Assembly: GCA_004340125.1 (NCBI GenBank)
Contig: SLUK01000002.1
Span: 186,001 to 250,000, forward strand
DNA: 64,000 bases
From: Harryflintia acetispora
GTDB taxonomy: Bacteria > Bacillota > Clostridia > Oscillospirales > Ruminococcaceae
Reading direction: 5' to 3'
Shown here: in pieces, positions 56,668 through 64,000 of the stretch
Layout: every line of letters begins with the position of its first letter
How positions within the stretch are numbered: position 1 is the first letter of the stretch
Translations under genes and position numbers: made by a program
Notes under the pieces: model-generated
What the model was told of the DNA's origin: nothing
Database searches by the model: none
What the model saw: the letters and a program-made list of their open reading frames with translations, nothing else

Positions 56668-58005
56668 TCATAGCAGCGAGAACATCTGCTGCAGCTCTGT
56701 TCTGGTGATGGAAAGCTCCCGGTCTCCCGCCAGCGGGAGATACCCGAGGTATTGATAGATGCCCTTCTGGGCCAGGGAAACCGGGTCGGTCTCGAACCGG
56801 TCCTGATAGTCGTTCTTGGACACCCGGCTGATCCGCAGCAGCTCGGACGAACGGTCGTTGAGCGTACCCAAAAATTTGATGTAGCGCCACTGGTTGACCT
56901 CGGTTTCGGCCACCACACTCACGCTGTCCAGCCATTCGTCAGGGAAGCGCAGCAGGTACCCGGCCTCGACGTTGACGCTGGCCTGTATGACCGGCTCCAA
57001 GACTCCGCCGCGCAGGTCGCTGTAGGTGGTCAGGAACATTTGCTCGCTCTCGTCCAGCTCCTCATAGCCGAGCATGGGGGCGCTGGAGGGCACGTCGATA
57101 ATCCCGTCGCCGTTGACGTCTTGGCTTAAAATCCGCTCATACCGCTGGGTGCGCTCGAAGTTGAGCAGCTCCTCCTCGCTCGCCTCGTCCTCCACCGAGC
57201 TGTAAACCTTGGAGATGTCGATGAGCGGGACGAGGGCGTCGTCCTCCACCGCGATGATTTCGGTGGCGTAGTTCGCCCCGTCGAGATAGACGTCCAGGTA
57301 AACGGCCTGCCTGCCGTCGGCGAGCCTGCCGCTGAGCACCTGGATCACCTCCCGGATGTCCTGGCTGATGTCGATGCGGTCCACCGAGCGGATGGCATCC
57401 TCCCGTCTGGTGACCAGGGAGACGGTGCTGCGCCGCAATGAGATCAGCAGCAGGTCCATCAGGCCGTCGCCGTTATAGTCCTGGACCACCGAGAGGTTGT
57501 ATTTGTCGTCGAAAACGCCCCGTAGCTCCTGATCCTCATAGGCATAGATCGAAATCAGCTTGTCCTTGGAGTTCTGCGGCTGCCAGCCGATGATGATATT
57601 TTTATAATCCTTGGAGACGATGTTCTCAAAGGAGATGTAATCCACCTCTGCGCTGTCCTCGCCCGGCACGTCATAGACCGAGGTCCAGGCGCCCTCCTGA
57701 TAATCCAGGATGTTGATCCGCGTGCCGGACTCGTCCAGCGAGGGCTGGTAGAAAACGATCGCCTCTTCCACGCCGTCCGAGTCAATGTCATAAAAGACGT
57801 AGGCCGAGCGGTAATCGCCCGAAAGGGGATATTTGAGCTTGATCGAATTGGTGCCCAGCGCCGCCTTGAGGGCGGCGTCCACCTCCATCTGCTGCTGTGA
57901 GAGCTTGGGCGGCTTCATCAGCTCTTCGATGGTCGGCTGGATGAAGGAGCAGGAGGAGAGCAGAAGTATGAGAAGGGATAGGGCCAAAGCGGTTATACGT
58001 CTCAT
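56668..58005 (-). CDS. Lipoprotein with FG-GAP/VCBS-like acidic loops, head of a two-component operon
   Basis: 445 residues. Signal with lipobox LLSSC. At least three acidic loops look like Ca-binding FG-GAP or dockerin-type motifs: DIDSDGVEEAIV (about 73), DYNGDGLMDLLL (about 175) and DVNGDGIIDVPS (about 300), each followed by a strand, which suggests a propeller. The C-terminal third has a separate domain (LLRFPDEWLDSVSVVAETEV). I cannot assign a function; being co-transcribed with the regulator, kinase and yqhQ, it may modulate the kinase sensor. Start ATG 58005 follows AAAGGAGAAGG. Confidence 0.8.
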   Translation of the reverse strand: MRRITALALSLLILLLSSCSFIQPTIEELMKPPKLSQQQMEVDAALKAALGTNSIKLKYPLSGDYRSAYVFYDIDSDGVEEAIVFYQPSLDESGTRINILDYQEGAWTSVYDVPGEDSAEVDYISFENIVSKDYKNIIIGWQPQNSKDKLISIYAYEDQELRGVFDDKYNLSVVQDYNGDGLMDLLLISLRRSTVSLVTRREDAIRSVDRIDISQDIREVIQVLSGRLADGRQAVYLDVYLDGANYATEIIAVEDDALVPLIDISKVYSSVEDEASEEELLNFERTQRYERILSQDVNGDGIIDVPSSAPMLGYEELDESEQMFLTTYSDLRGGVLEPVIQASVNVEAGYLLRFPDEWLDSVSVVAETEVNQWRYIKFLGTLNDRSSELLRISRVSKNDYQDRFETDPVSLAQKGIYQYLGYLPLAGDRELSITRTELQQMFSLL

Positions 58006-58053
58006 CTGCCTTCTCCTTTCCAGCCTTTTTCAGGCCATAATCATACAGTTTCT

Positions 58054-58082
58054 ATCTTATAACAACAGCCTCCCAATGTCAA
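58054..58082 (-). promoter_or_regulatory. Promoter of the lipoprotein-RR-HK-yqhQ-prmC operon
   Basis: Minus-strand TTGACA (58082-58077), 17-bp spacer, TAAGAT (58059-58054). Confidence 0.75.
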
Positions 58083-58120
58083 ATGAAAACCCTGCTCCGC
58101 CGTATAATTACAGGTTGAGA

Positions 58121-58152
58121 AAAGCGCGCACGATCTATACCGTGCGCGCTTT
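58121..58152. terminator. Possible terminator downstream of the XRE gene
   Basis: 12-bp stem AAAGCGCGCACG / CGTGCGCGCTTT with an 8-base loop. The minus-strand exit sequence (TCTCAACC) is not a T tract, so termination may be weak or factor-dependent. Confidence 0.5.
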
Positions 58153-58215
58153 CAGAAAAATCACAAGATAATCTTTATTTTTTCCCTTAAAAATGGTATG
58201 ATGGTTAACAGCAGT

Positions 58216-58929
58216 TTATCGCTTGGAAGCCTTGTAGCCGATCTTCTTTTCCGAGTTCTGAATCAGGTTGAGCAGGGAAGAGGAGAAGAGCGGGTATTCC
58301 TTGGCGATGTTCTCGGTGGTCATGTAGAGCGGCTCGGTATCCCTGATCGCTTCGAGGCTGTCCACCGTGTCCCCGCTGGCGATGGCCGAGGCCCGCGCCT
58401 CGCACATCTGCATCGAGGCGTCTGCAAAGTGGGTGGCCAGGGGCTTGGGGATCGAGAACATGGCCGATTGGTTTTTCGGGTTGGCGGAATGGACCACCCT
58501 AAACATCCGGTAAACGGCCAACATCAAAAAGGATGAAACCTCGGTGATGAGCTGCTTGTTCTTTGACTTGTCCAGCAGGTCAAAGAGGATATTGAGGGAG
58601 TTGGCGATCAGCTTTTTATTGAGCACCGGCAGGATTCCCGCCTTGGACGAGCCCCAGGTATTCTCCTTTCCGGCGCTGTCCGGCTCGGGGATGTCCTCGA
58701 CGGTGAGCTGGGTTCCGGTCCGGTCGGGGGAGCGCCCGAGCAGGTAGTCGCAGGACACCTGGTAATAGTCGGCGCAGCGGGAGAGGAAAAGAAGCCCGCA
58801 CTCCCGTATTCCTTTTTCATAGTGCGAGAGCAGCGCCTGGGAAATCCCCAGATCTGCCGCCGCCTGTTTTTGGGAAATGCCCCGTTCCTTGCGGATCAGA
58901 GTCAATACCCTCGGGAAATCGGTGTTCAT
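58216..58929 (-). CDS. XRE-type HTH regulator with a C-terminal helical domain
   Basis: 237 residues. Cro/C1-type HTH in the first 65 (LIRKERGISQKQAAADLGIS, QALLSHYEKGIRECGLLF, ADYYQVSCDYLLGR). A disordered linker (about 70-92) leads to a helical C-terminal domain (about 98-237; LNKKLIANSLNILFDLLDKS, FLMLAVYRMFRVVHSANPKN) that I do not recognise. It is probably a DNA-binding regulator with a ligand or partner domain; targets unknown. Start ATG 58929; GGGGG lies twelve bases upstream. Divergent from the cobC-like gene across a hairpin-rich gap. Confidence 0.85.
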   Translation of the reverse strand: MNTDFPRVLTLIRKERGISQKQAAADLGISQALLSHYEKGIRECGLLFLSRCADYYQVSCDYLLGRSPDRTGTQLTVEDIPEPDSAGKENTWGSSKAGILPVLNKKLIANSLNILFDLLDKSKNKQLITEVSSFLMLAVYRMFRVVHSANPKNQSAMFSIPKPLATHFADASMQMCEARASAIASGDTVDSLEAIRDTEPLYMTTENIAKEYPLFSSSLLNLIQNSEKKIGYKASKR

Positions 58930-58998
58930 AGCGAGACGCTACCCCCATCCAACGAAATGCCGCCGCCCGGAGCCCGGGTGTCTTTATGGCGAAAAGAA

Positions 58999-59117
58999 GC
59001 CCTCATTCCCTGAGGGCGGTCTGCCGCTGTAAGAAACAGCCGCAGGCTGTTTCTTACAATCCTGATGGCCGGTCTACGGCCAAGGCCATTTTATTGCTTC
59101 ACCGTGCTCAGCAATAA
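58999..59117. repeat. Array of four adjacent hairpins in the divergent intergenic region
   Basis: In 119 bases: GCCCTCA / TGAGGGC (58999-59017), the perfect 14-bp TGTAAGAAACAGCC / GGCTGTTTCTTACA with a 3-base loop (59028-59058), ATGGCC / GGCCAT (59065-59089) and TTATTGCT / AGCAATAA (59091-59117). None is followed by a T tract useful to the flanking genes, which both read away from it. The layout (perfect hairpin next to a GC-rich unit containing GAAGCCCT or TTCTTTTCG) recalls the repeats at 6085 and 15704, though the sequence differs. The rest of 59118-59227 is AT-rich. Confidence 0.65.
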
Positions 59118-59227
59118 AAATTTACTCTGCGTATATCCGATTATATTACAGGGCGGACGGTTTGTAAAGTGCTTCTTTGGGAATCTCAAGAATTTTGGTC
59201 GAAATATGTTAATAGATAGGTGATTTT

Positions 59228-59902
59228 TTGTTAACTTATAAGATACATTTGATCCGTCACGGCCTGACAACGGGAAATGTCGGGGGAAAATACATCGGGC
59301 GCACCGATCTTCCACTCTGTGAAGAGGGCATAGAAGAGCTCAAAAAACTCAAAAACAAATATGAGTATCCCTCTGCCCAGATGGTGGTGAGCAGCCCCCT
59401 AAAGCGCTGTTTGCAGACGGCGGACATCCTTTATCCCGATCTCTACACCGAGAAATGGGAGGATTTCGTCGAGCTGGACTTTGGCGCGTTTGAGGGGAAG
59501 GGGATCGAAGAGCTGCAGCACGACGAGCATTTTTCCAAATGGCTGGAAAGCGGGATGCAAAATCCTCCGCCCGGCGGCGAGAGCGGCCTGGATCTGACCA
59601 AGCGGATCAGCGTGGGGATCAGCCGGCTCTTCAAAAAGATGATGGACGAGCAGCTCGGCTCGGTGGCGCTAATCACCCACGGCGGCGTCATTATGAACCT
59701 GCTTTACGGCATGGGGCTGCCCAAGTGCGAGATCTCCCAATGGGCGGTGGACAACGGCAAGGGCTACACCATCCTGATGACGCCGCAGTTCTGGATGCGC
59801 GACCGCGCCTTTGAGGTCTATGCGCCGCTGCCCTACGGGCTCAGCCAGGACGAGGTGCAGATGGATACGCTGCGTTTTACAAAGCCGGGGGAGAAGGCAT
59901 GA
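59228..59902 (+). CDS. Histidine phosphatase family protein (CobC-like)
   Basis: 224 residues. Phosphohistidine motif LIRHGLTTGNVGGKYIG at the N-terminus, second Arg in SSPLKRC, acidic FVELDFGAFEGKGIEEL, and second His in ALITHGGV. The next gene, overlapping by ATGA, is cob(I)alamin adenosyltransferase, which favours an alpha-ribazole-5'-phosphate phosphatase (CobC) role, although the family is promiscuous. TTG 59228 is the start, with AGGTGA a few bases before it. Confidence 0.82.
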   Translation: MLTYKIHLIRHGLTTGNVGGKYIGRTDLPLCEEGIEELKKLKNKYEYPSAQMVVSSPLKRCLQTADILYPDLYTEKWEDFVELDFGAFEGKGIEELQHDEHFSKWLESGMQNPPPGGESGLDLTKRISVGISRLFKKMMDEQLGSVALITHGGVIMNLLYGMGLPKCEISQWAVDNGKGYTILMTPQFWMRDRAFEVYAPLPYGLSQDEVQMDTLRFTKPGEKA

Positions 59903-60429
59903 ACGAAAAAAAGGGCCTGATTCATCTTTATATCGGAAGCGGGAAGGGGAAGACCACGGCCGCGGTCGGGCTGTGCGTACGCATGCGCGGCACCGGACGG
60001 CAGGTGCTCTTCGCCCAGTTCCTAAAGGGGCAGCCCTCCGCCGAGGTGGAGCCGCTGCGCCGGCTCGGGGTCCAGGTGGAGCGTACCGACCCGGTCAAGA
60101 AGTTCATCAAGTCGATGGATGAGGAGGAGTACAGCGAGTGCTGCCGTTCCTGCCGCGCCCTGTTCGAGCGCGCGGAGCGTGCGCTGCAGAGCGGGGAATA
60201 CGGGCTGGTGGCGCTCGACGAGGTGCTCGACGCGGTGGGGCACGGGATCATCGGCGAGGAGGAGCTCTTGCGGGCGCTGGAAAGCCGTTCCCCCACCACC
60301 GAAGCGGTGCTCACCGGCCGGAACCCCGGGCAAAAACTCTGCGAGCTCGCCGACTACATCAGCGACATGCAGGCCGTCAAGCACCCCTATCAAAAAGGGA
60401 TCACGGCCCGCGCGGGAATCGAATATTAG
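59899..60429 (+). CDS. cobO: Cob(I)alamin adenosyltransferase (CobO/BtuR type)
   Basis: 176 residues. P-loop GSGKGKTTAAVGLCVRMRG at the N-terminus, FAQFLKGQPSAEVEPLRRLG next, Walker B-like VALDEVLDAV, and the late ISDMQAVKHPYQKGITARAG that is diagnostic for the CobA/CobO/BtuR family. Transfers the adenosyl group of ATP to Co(I) corrinoids in the cytoplasm. ATG 59899 overlaps the preceding gene. No other cobalamin genes lie in the window, which is consistent with salvage. Confidence 0.95.
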   Translation: MNEKKGLIHLYIGSGKGKTTAAVGLCVRMRGTGRQVLFAQFLKGQPSAEVEPLRRLGVQVERTDPVKKFIKSMDEEEYSECCRSCRALFERAERALQSGEYGLVALDEVLDAVGHGIIGEEELLRALESRSPTTEAVLTGRNPGQKLCELADYISDMQAVKHPYQKGITARAGIEY

Positions 60430-60449
60430 ATTGTTAGAAAATATTCACA

Positions 60450-60500
60450 GGTTGGTCTCATTTTCATCACCAACCGGCAATGTGAAGATGGCATTATAGT
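60450..60500 (+). promoter_or_regulatory. Inverted repeat and -10 box before leuB
   Basis: GGTTGGT / ACCAACC (60450-60456, 60469-60475) with a 12-base centre, then TATAGT (60495-60500). No good -35 is present; the repeat occupies that place and could be an activator or repressor site, or a weak terminator for cobO. Confidence 0.4.
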
Positions 60501-60528
60501 GAAGGATACATAGTAGGAGGAAGAGAAA

Positions 60529-61677
60529 ATGGATATGAAAATCACAGTGCTCAAGGGCGACGGGATCGGGCCGGAAATTGTCGATGAGGCAATCAAGGTC
60601 CTCAAGGTGGTCTGCGAATGCGAAAACATCAACCTGACGCTCGACGAGCAGCCCATCGGCGGTGTAGCAATCGACAAGACCGGCGACCCGCTGCCGCAGG
60701 AGACCATCGACAGCTGCAAATCTTCGGACGCGGTGCTCCTGGGCGCGGTGGGCGGCCCGAAGTGGGATGCCCTGCCGACCGACAAGCGCCCGGAAAAGGG
60801 GCTTCTGCGGATCCGTTCCGAGCTGGGGCTCTTCGCAAACCTGCGCCCGGCGCGCATATTCCCCGAGCTCTGCTCCAATTCTCCCTTAAAGGACAGTATC
60901 GTCCAGTCGGGCGTGGACCTGTTGGTGGTGCGCGAGCTCACGGGAGGGATCTACTTCGGCAAGAAGGGCAGCGAGCAGATTAACGGCGAGCAGTCCTCCT
61001 ATGATGAAATGCGCTACAGCGAGCATGAGATCGAGCGGATCGCCCGCGCGGCCTTCGACGCGGCGGCCAAGCGCCACCGCAAGGTGACCTGTGTGGACAA
61101 GGCGAACGTGCTTGAGACCTCGCAGCTCTTCCGTTCGGTGGTCGCCCGGATCGGTGCAAAGGAATATCCGGACATCGAATTGAGTAACCTTTATGTGGAC
61201 AACGCTTCGATGCAGTTGGTCAACAATCCCGGCCAGTTCGACGTTATCGTCACTGGAAACCTCTTCGGAGACATCCTCTCGGACGAGGCGGCCATGCTGA
61301 CCGGCTCGATCGGTATGCTGCCCTCCGCGAGCCTGGGCGGCTCGGGCTTCGGGCTCTATGAGCCGATCCACGGCTCGGCGCCGGATATCGCGGGCAAGGG
61401 GATCGCAAACCCCTTGGCGACCATTCTGTCGGTGGCCATGATGCTCAAGCACACCTTCCAGATGACCATGCACGCCAAGGTGATCGAGGCGGCGGTCGAG
61501 GAATCGCTCAGCGTCCTGCGCACTCCCGACCTGATGCCGGCCGAGGAGGAGCCCGCACACAGCCTGGGCGGTTACATTACCGAGGTGTTCGGCACCCGCA
61601 CCGGATTGGAAACCGCCACCACCGGGGAGCTGGGTGACTTCGTCGCCAACGAAGTGCGCCGCGCGCTCGAAAAATAA
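60529..61677 (+). CDS. leuB: 3-isopropylmalate dehydrogenase family protein
   Basis: 382 residues, the leucine-pathway oxidative decarboxylase. ITVLKGDGIGPEIVDEAIKV at the N-terminus, LLGAVGGPKWDALPTDKRPE, the substrate arginines near LRIRSELGLFANLRPARIFP, VRELTGGIYFG and GSIGMLPSASLG with the NAD loop EPIHGSAPDIAGKGIANPLA. Length is slightly above the usual 350-360. A homoisocitrate or tartrate dehydrogenase paralogue cannot be ruled out, since leuA, leuC and leuD are not adjacent. Start ATG 60529 follows AGGAGGAAGAG. Confidence 0.9.
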   Translation: MDMKITVLKGDGIGPEIVDEAIKVLKVVCECENINLTLDEQPIGGVAIDKTGDPLPQETIDSCKSSDAVLLGAVGGPKWDALPTDKRPEKGLLRIRSELGLFANLRPARIFPELCSNSPLKDSIVQSGVDLLVVRELTGGIYFGKKGSEQINGEQSSYDEMRYSEHEIERIARAAFDAAAKRHRKVTCVDKANVLETSQLFRSVVARIGAKEYPDIELSNLYVDNASMQLVNNPGQFDVIVTGNLFGDILSDEAAMLTGSIGMLPSASLGGSGFGLYEPIHGSAPDIAGKGIANPLATILSVAMMLKHTFQMTMHAKVIEAAVEESLSVLRTPDLMPAEEEPAHSLGGYITEVFGTRTGLETATTGELGDFVANEVRRALEK

Positions 61678-61719
61678 ACACGGTACCGTTTTCCGAACAA
61701 ACATAGGAAGTGATTCACA

Positions 61720-62646
61720 ATGAGTGTCCGTAGCAAGATTAAGTCCAACGCCAAGAAAGCGGTCTCCCAGAATTTTGTCAAGACGCTGACCGTCACAATT
61801 ATCCTCTTTTGCATTGTGCTGCTCTACATCGTCCTCGTGATGATGGCCAACACGGTAATCGAGCTGCTCTCCTCCACGCTGGCGCTGCCGGGTATTCTGC
61901 GGGGTTGGGGCTACGTCTCCTCGCCCGCGGTGGTGGGCGCTTCGCTGCTGCTTCAGCTGATCCTCTTTTCCCCCCTGATGGTCGGCGCGGCCCGCTGGTT
62001 CTATCGGCTGATGGGGCAGGAGGGGAGCGACGTGTTCGACCTGTTCGAGTTCTTCTCCAGCTTCCGGCAGTATTTTGGTTCCTTCTGGCTGGAGCTCAAT
62101 CTTACGCTCCGCTCCTTTCTTTATACCTTCCTCTTTACGCTGGTCCCCGTCGTGATCGTGGGGTTGGGGTCCTTCCTGGTCACCGGGGAATTTGGGGAAG
62201 CCATGGGCGGTCCGGCCGCTACCCTGGTGGGATCGATGCTCCTGATCGCCGGGGTGGTACTCCTGATCGTCAGCGCGATCTTTTCCTGGATTTTCCTCAA
62301 GCGCTATTTCCTGGCGCGGTATCTTTACAGCGGTGGGGAGTGTACGGCACGGCAGGCCATTAAACAATCTGTATATTTTATGCGGGGACGCAAGACCGAG
62401 CTGTTCTTCTTCGATCTGACCTTTTTGGGATGGTTTCTCGCCTGTGTGTTGATCGTGCCGTTCTTTTATGTCGCGCCCTATTATATGAGCTCCTGCGCGC
62501 TCTACGCGCGGTATTTGATCGAGTATGGACACCGTTACCAGCAGACGGCGCCGCAGCCGCAGCCGACCAAGGAGTTCGACTGCGCCCCGGACGAAGCGGC
62601 GGGGGATCCGGAAGAGCCGCAGTCCGGTGAAGCGCAGCCGCAATAG
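61720..62646 (+). CDS. DUF975-like integral membrane protein
   Basis: 308 residues. Polar N-terminus (RSKIKSNAKKAVSQNFVKTL), five or six hydrophobic helices (about 22-45, 75-95, 125-150, 170-200, 232-255) and a hydrophilic Pro/Glu-rich tail (about 270-308). The motif SGGECTARQAIKQSVYFMRG before the last helices is typical of DUF975 and related glycerophosphoryl-associated membrane proteins. Function unknown. Start ATG 61720; it follows leuB by 42 bases and ends at a strong terminator. Confidence 0.75.
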   Translation: MSVRSKIKSNAKKAVSQNFVKTLTVTIILFCIVLLYIVLVMMANTVIELLSSTLALPGILRGWGYVSSPAVVGASLLLQLILFSPLMVGAARWFYRLMGQEGSDVFDLFEFFSSFRQYFGSFWLELNLTLRSFLYTFLFTLVPVVIVGLGSFLVTGEFGEAMGGPAATLVGSMLLIAGVVLLIVSAIFSWIFLKRYFLARYLYSGGECTARQAIKQSVYFMRGRKTELFFFDLTFLGWFLACVLIVPFFYVAPYYMSSCALYARYLIEYGHRYQQTAPQPQPTKEFDCAPDEAAGDPEEPQSGEAQPQ

Positions 62647-62657
62647 GAAATACAAAA

Positions 62658-62692
62658 AAAGAGGACCGCGGGGATTCCCCGCGGTCCTCTTT
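62658..62692. terminator. Bidirectional terminator
   Basis: 16-bp stem (62658-62673 with 62677-62692; core GAGGACCGCGGGG) with A and T runs; separates the DUF975 gene from the convergent small gene. Confidence 0.92.
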
Positions 62693-62701
62693 AAATATCC
62701 A

Positions 62702-63001
62702 TTATTTCTCTTCGAGATACCGGGCCAGCCAGATGGAGGCGATATTGAGCGCGTTATAGAGTCCGTTTTTTTCGGTCTTTTTGACGATCCGCTCCTTCGG
62801 GCCGTGGTTGGGGTTGGTGGAGAGGAGCTGCACCGAAACGCTGCCCGCCATCTGCACGCCGTCCAATTCGGTGGTGGAGAGGACTTGGAGCAGCGCCACG
62901 TACCGGTCCGCCATGCTGCCATAGTAGATGGTGTTCCCGCAGCGCACCAGCGGCTTGCCCTTATACGTCATCATCTGCGATTTCTCTTTGGTTTGTGCCA
63001 T
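62702..63001 (-). CDS. Small conserved-looking protein of unknown function
   Basis: 99 residues, soluble: MTYKGKPLVRCGNTIYYGSM, VALLQVLSTTELDGVQMAGS, VSVQLLSTNP, and a helical end ALNIASIWLARYLEEK. The well-formed gene (AGGAGGT nine bases before ATG 63001, own promoter, shared terminator) and codon use say that it is real. I recognise no domain. An internal ATG pair at codons 10-11 (MMTYKGK) is an alternative start with a poorer site. Confidence 0.8.
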   Translation of the reverse strand: MAQTKEKSQMMTYKGKPLVRCGNTIYYGSMADRYVALLQVLSTTELDGVQMAGSVSVQLLSTNPNHGPKERIVKKTEKNGLYNALNIASIWLARYLEEK

Positions 63002-63065
63002 TGATACCGACCTCCTGTTATTCCAAACGATCCGTGATTGCGGATAGGTGTATGCCTAAGTTATT

Positions 63066-63094
63066 ATTATATCATAGTATGGGAAATATTACAA
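63066..63094 (-). promoter_or_regulatory. Promoter of the 62702 gene
   Basis: Minus-strand TTGTAA (63094-63089), 17-bp spacer, TATAAT (63071-63066). Confidence 0.75.
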
Positions 63095-63107
63095 CCACTT
63101 ATCCGGT

Positions 63108-63142
63108 CCAAAAGAAGGGCTCTCCGTTCAGGAGAGCCCTTC
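63108..63142 (-). terminator. Intrinsic terminator of ireB
   Basis: 12-bp stem GAAGGGCTCTCC / GGAGAGCCCTTC (63114-63125, 63131-63142), 5-base loop, followed on the minus strand by TTTTGG. Confidence 0.88.
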
Positions 63143-63148
63143 TGCCTG

Positions 63149-63394
63149 TTAATCGTCGAGATAGGATTTGACCAGGAGCTGCAGCAGCTCGTCCCGGTCG
63201 ATCCGCCGGATCAGGCTGCGCGCATTATTATAGGTCGTGATATAGGTCGGATCCTCGGAGAGGATGTATCCCACGATCTGGTTGATCGGATTGTATCCCT
63301 TTTGCCGCAGGGCATCGTATACGGTGGTCAGGATTTCCTTGACCTGTTTTTCCTTGTCCTCATGGATGGAAAACGATATGGTTGGCTCATGCAT
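63149..63394 (-). CDS. ireB: IreB family regulatory phosphoprotein
   Basis: 81 residues. The family signature is ALRQKGYNPINQIVGYILSE followed by DPTYITTYNNARSLIRRIDR. In Enterococcus IreB is phosphorylated by the PASTA kinase IreK and influences cephalosporin resistance; here the role is inferred from the family. I prefer ATG 63394 (MHEPTISF), six bases after GAGGTG; ATG 63400 and GTG 63403 overlap that site. No kinase gene is adjacent. Confidence 0.92.
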   Translation of the reverse strand: MHEPTISFSIHEDKEKQVKEILTTVYDALRQKGYNPINQIVGYILSEDPTYITTYNNARSLIRRIDRDELLQLLVKSYLDD

Positions 63395-63473
63395 GACCAT
63401 CACCTCACAGTGTTAGGATACATCAAATCAGCATTTTTTTCAAGTAAACGTTCTGTGAACAAGCCCTGGGAGC

Positions 63474-64000
63474 TTATGCGCGTAAAGTGACGCCCAGCTG
63501 GGAGAGCGCCTTGAGGGTGCGCTTGACGGCGGCGTCGGCTTCCTCGTCGGTGAGGGTGCGGTCCTGCGCGCGCATTGAAATGGAGTAGGCCACGCTCTTC
63601 TTGCCCTTTTCGATCTGGGCGCCCTGGTAGACGTCGAAGAGCTTCACACTCTCCAAAACGCCTCCGACCGAGGCGCGGATCGTCTTTTCCAGCGTCGCCA
63701 CCGGCATGCCCTCGTCACAGATCAGCGCGAGGTCGCGGCTGGAGGCGGGGAACTTGGGCAGCGGCACGAAGGTTTTTTCGTGGTCGCGGTTTTCGTACAG
63801 CAGGTCCACGTCCAGCTTGGCCGCATAGACCCGGGTGCCGATCTCATAGTTGAGGCAGACGCGGGGATGCACCTCGCCGATCACGCCGCAGACCTGCCCG
63901 CCGACCAGGATTTCGGCGCAGCGCCCGGGATGGAAGGAGGGATCGTCCTCCTTCTGGACGAAATCGTAATCCTTGACGTCCAGCGCCTCCAGCAGTGTTT
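63474..64000 (-). CDS. pheT: Phenylalanyl-tRNA synthetase beta subunit, C-terminal part (cut by window edge)
   Basis: The last 175 codons of PheT. The visible part covers the end of the catalytic-like region (KDYDFVQKEDDPSFHPGRCA, GVIGEVHPRVCLNYEIG) and the ferredoxin-fold anticodon-binding domain (KFPASSRDLALICDEGMPVA, FDVYQGAQIEKGKKSVAYSI, RTLTDEEADAAVKRTLKALS). The frame is open to the window edge. The 79 bases between it and ireB are AT-rich and should hold the ireB promoter (a TTGAAA-17-TATCCT pair is possible). Confidence 0.95.
   Translation of the reverse strand, partial: TLLEALDVKDYDFVQKEDDPSFHPGRCAEILVGGQVCGVIGEVHPRVCLNYEIGTRVYAAKLDVDLLYENRDHEKTFVPLPKFPASSRDLALICDEGMPVATLEKTIRASVGGVLESVKLFDVYQGAQIEKGKKSVAYSISMRAQDRTLTDEEADAAVKRTLKALSQLGVTLRA

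Overview
The window looks like a chromosomal segment of a GC-rich, low-redundancy Clostridia genome, most like the Oscillospirales/Ruminococcaceae group (inference). Pointers are spoIIR (endospore formation), ireB, a T-box in front of alaS, a TPP riboswitch, DnaD-type primosome protein, typA, ABC-F ATPase, many Ser/Glu-linker lipoproteins, frequent GTG/TTG starts with strong GGAGG sites, and sigma-A promoters with 17-bp spacers. No tRNA, rRNA, IS element, phage gene or CRISPR array is visible. The window cuts a MATE transporter gene at the left edge and pheT at the right edge.

Layout. 1-6070: MATE transporter (minus), then metF / MetH-reactivation domain / metH / cinA. 6085-6249: composite hairpin repeat. 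6261-9356: thiamine-type ABC transporter plus DUF77 protein under a terminator-type TPP riboswitch (minus). 9429-16950: VOC protein, second MATE gene with a hairpin leader, two lipoproteins (one with nothing but a Ser/Glu repeat), a PRTase, adenine deaminase, a second copy of the hairpin repeat, a 42-codon small ORF and a lone amino-acid-type binding protein. 17009-21552: typA, then a complete polar amino acid ABC transporter. 21651-22697: a carboxymuconolactone-decarboxylase-like protein with a PadR regulator. 22696-31398: a two-component system divergent from a five-gene cluster (propeller/binding-protein fusion, two MalF/MalG-type permeases, HlyD-like adaptor, MacB-like permease) that has no ATPase. 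31405-34567: ABC-F and a DnaD protein that ends in a DnaI-type zinc module. 34654-39106: Lrp, aminotransferase, DUF362 ferredoxin, ispE, spoIIR. 39103-51192: T-box alaS, HIT, PRTase, comEC, holA, TOPRIM/DUF4093, MBOAT, DHHW-like, prmA, rsmE. 51278-58082: D,D-carboxypeptidase, small membrane protein, then (minus) lipoprotein, response regulator, kinase, yqhQ, prmC. 58216-64000: XRE regulator, hairpin array, cobC-like/cobO, leuB, DUF975, small conserved protein, ireB, pheT.

How it fits together. metF, the separate reactivation domain and metH form a cobalamin-dependent methionine module; a cobC-like phosphatase and cobO lie far to the right and could supply the cofactor. Most of the window is ordinary vertical housekeeping DNA. 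The most unusual items are the MBOAT plus DHHW-like gene pair in which the expected catalytic residues of both proteins are replaced; the ATPase-less transporter/efflux hybrid cluster with its own two-component system; a ComEC whose metallo-beta-lactamase-like domain has lost its metal motif; the DnaD-DnaI(N) architecture; and two intergenic loci sharing a composite hairpin repeat.
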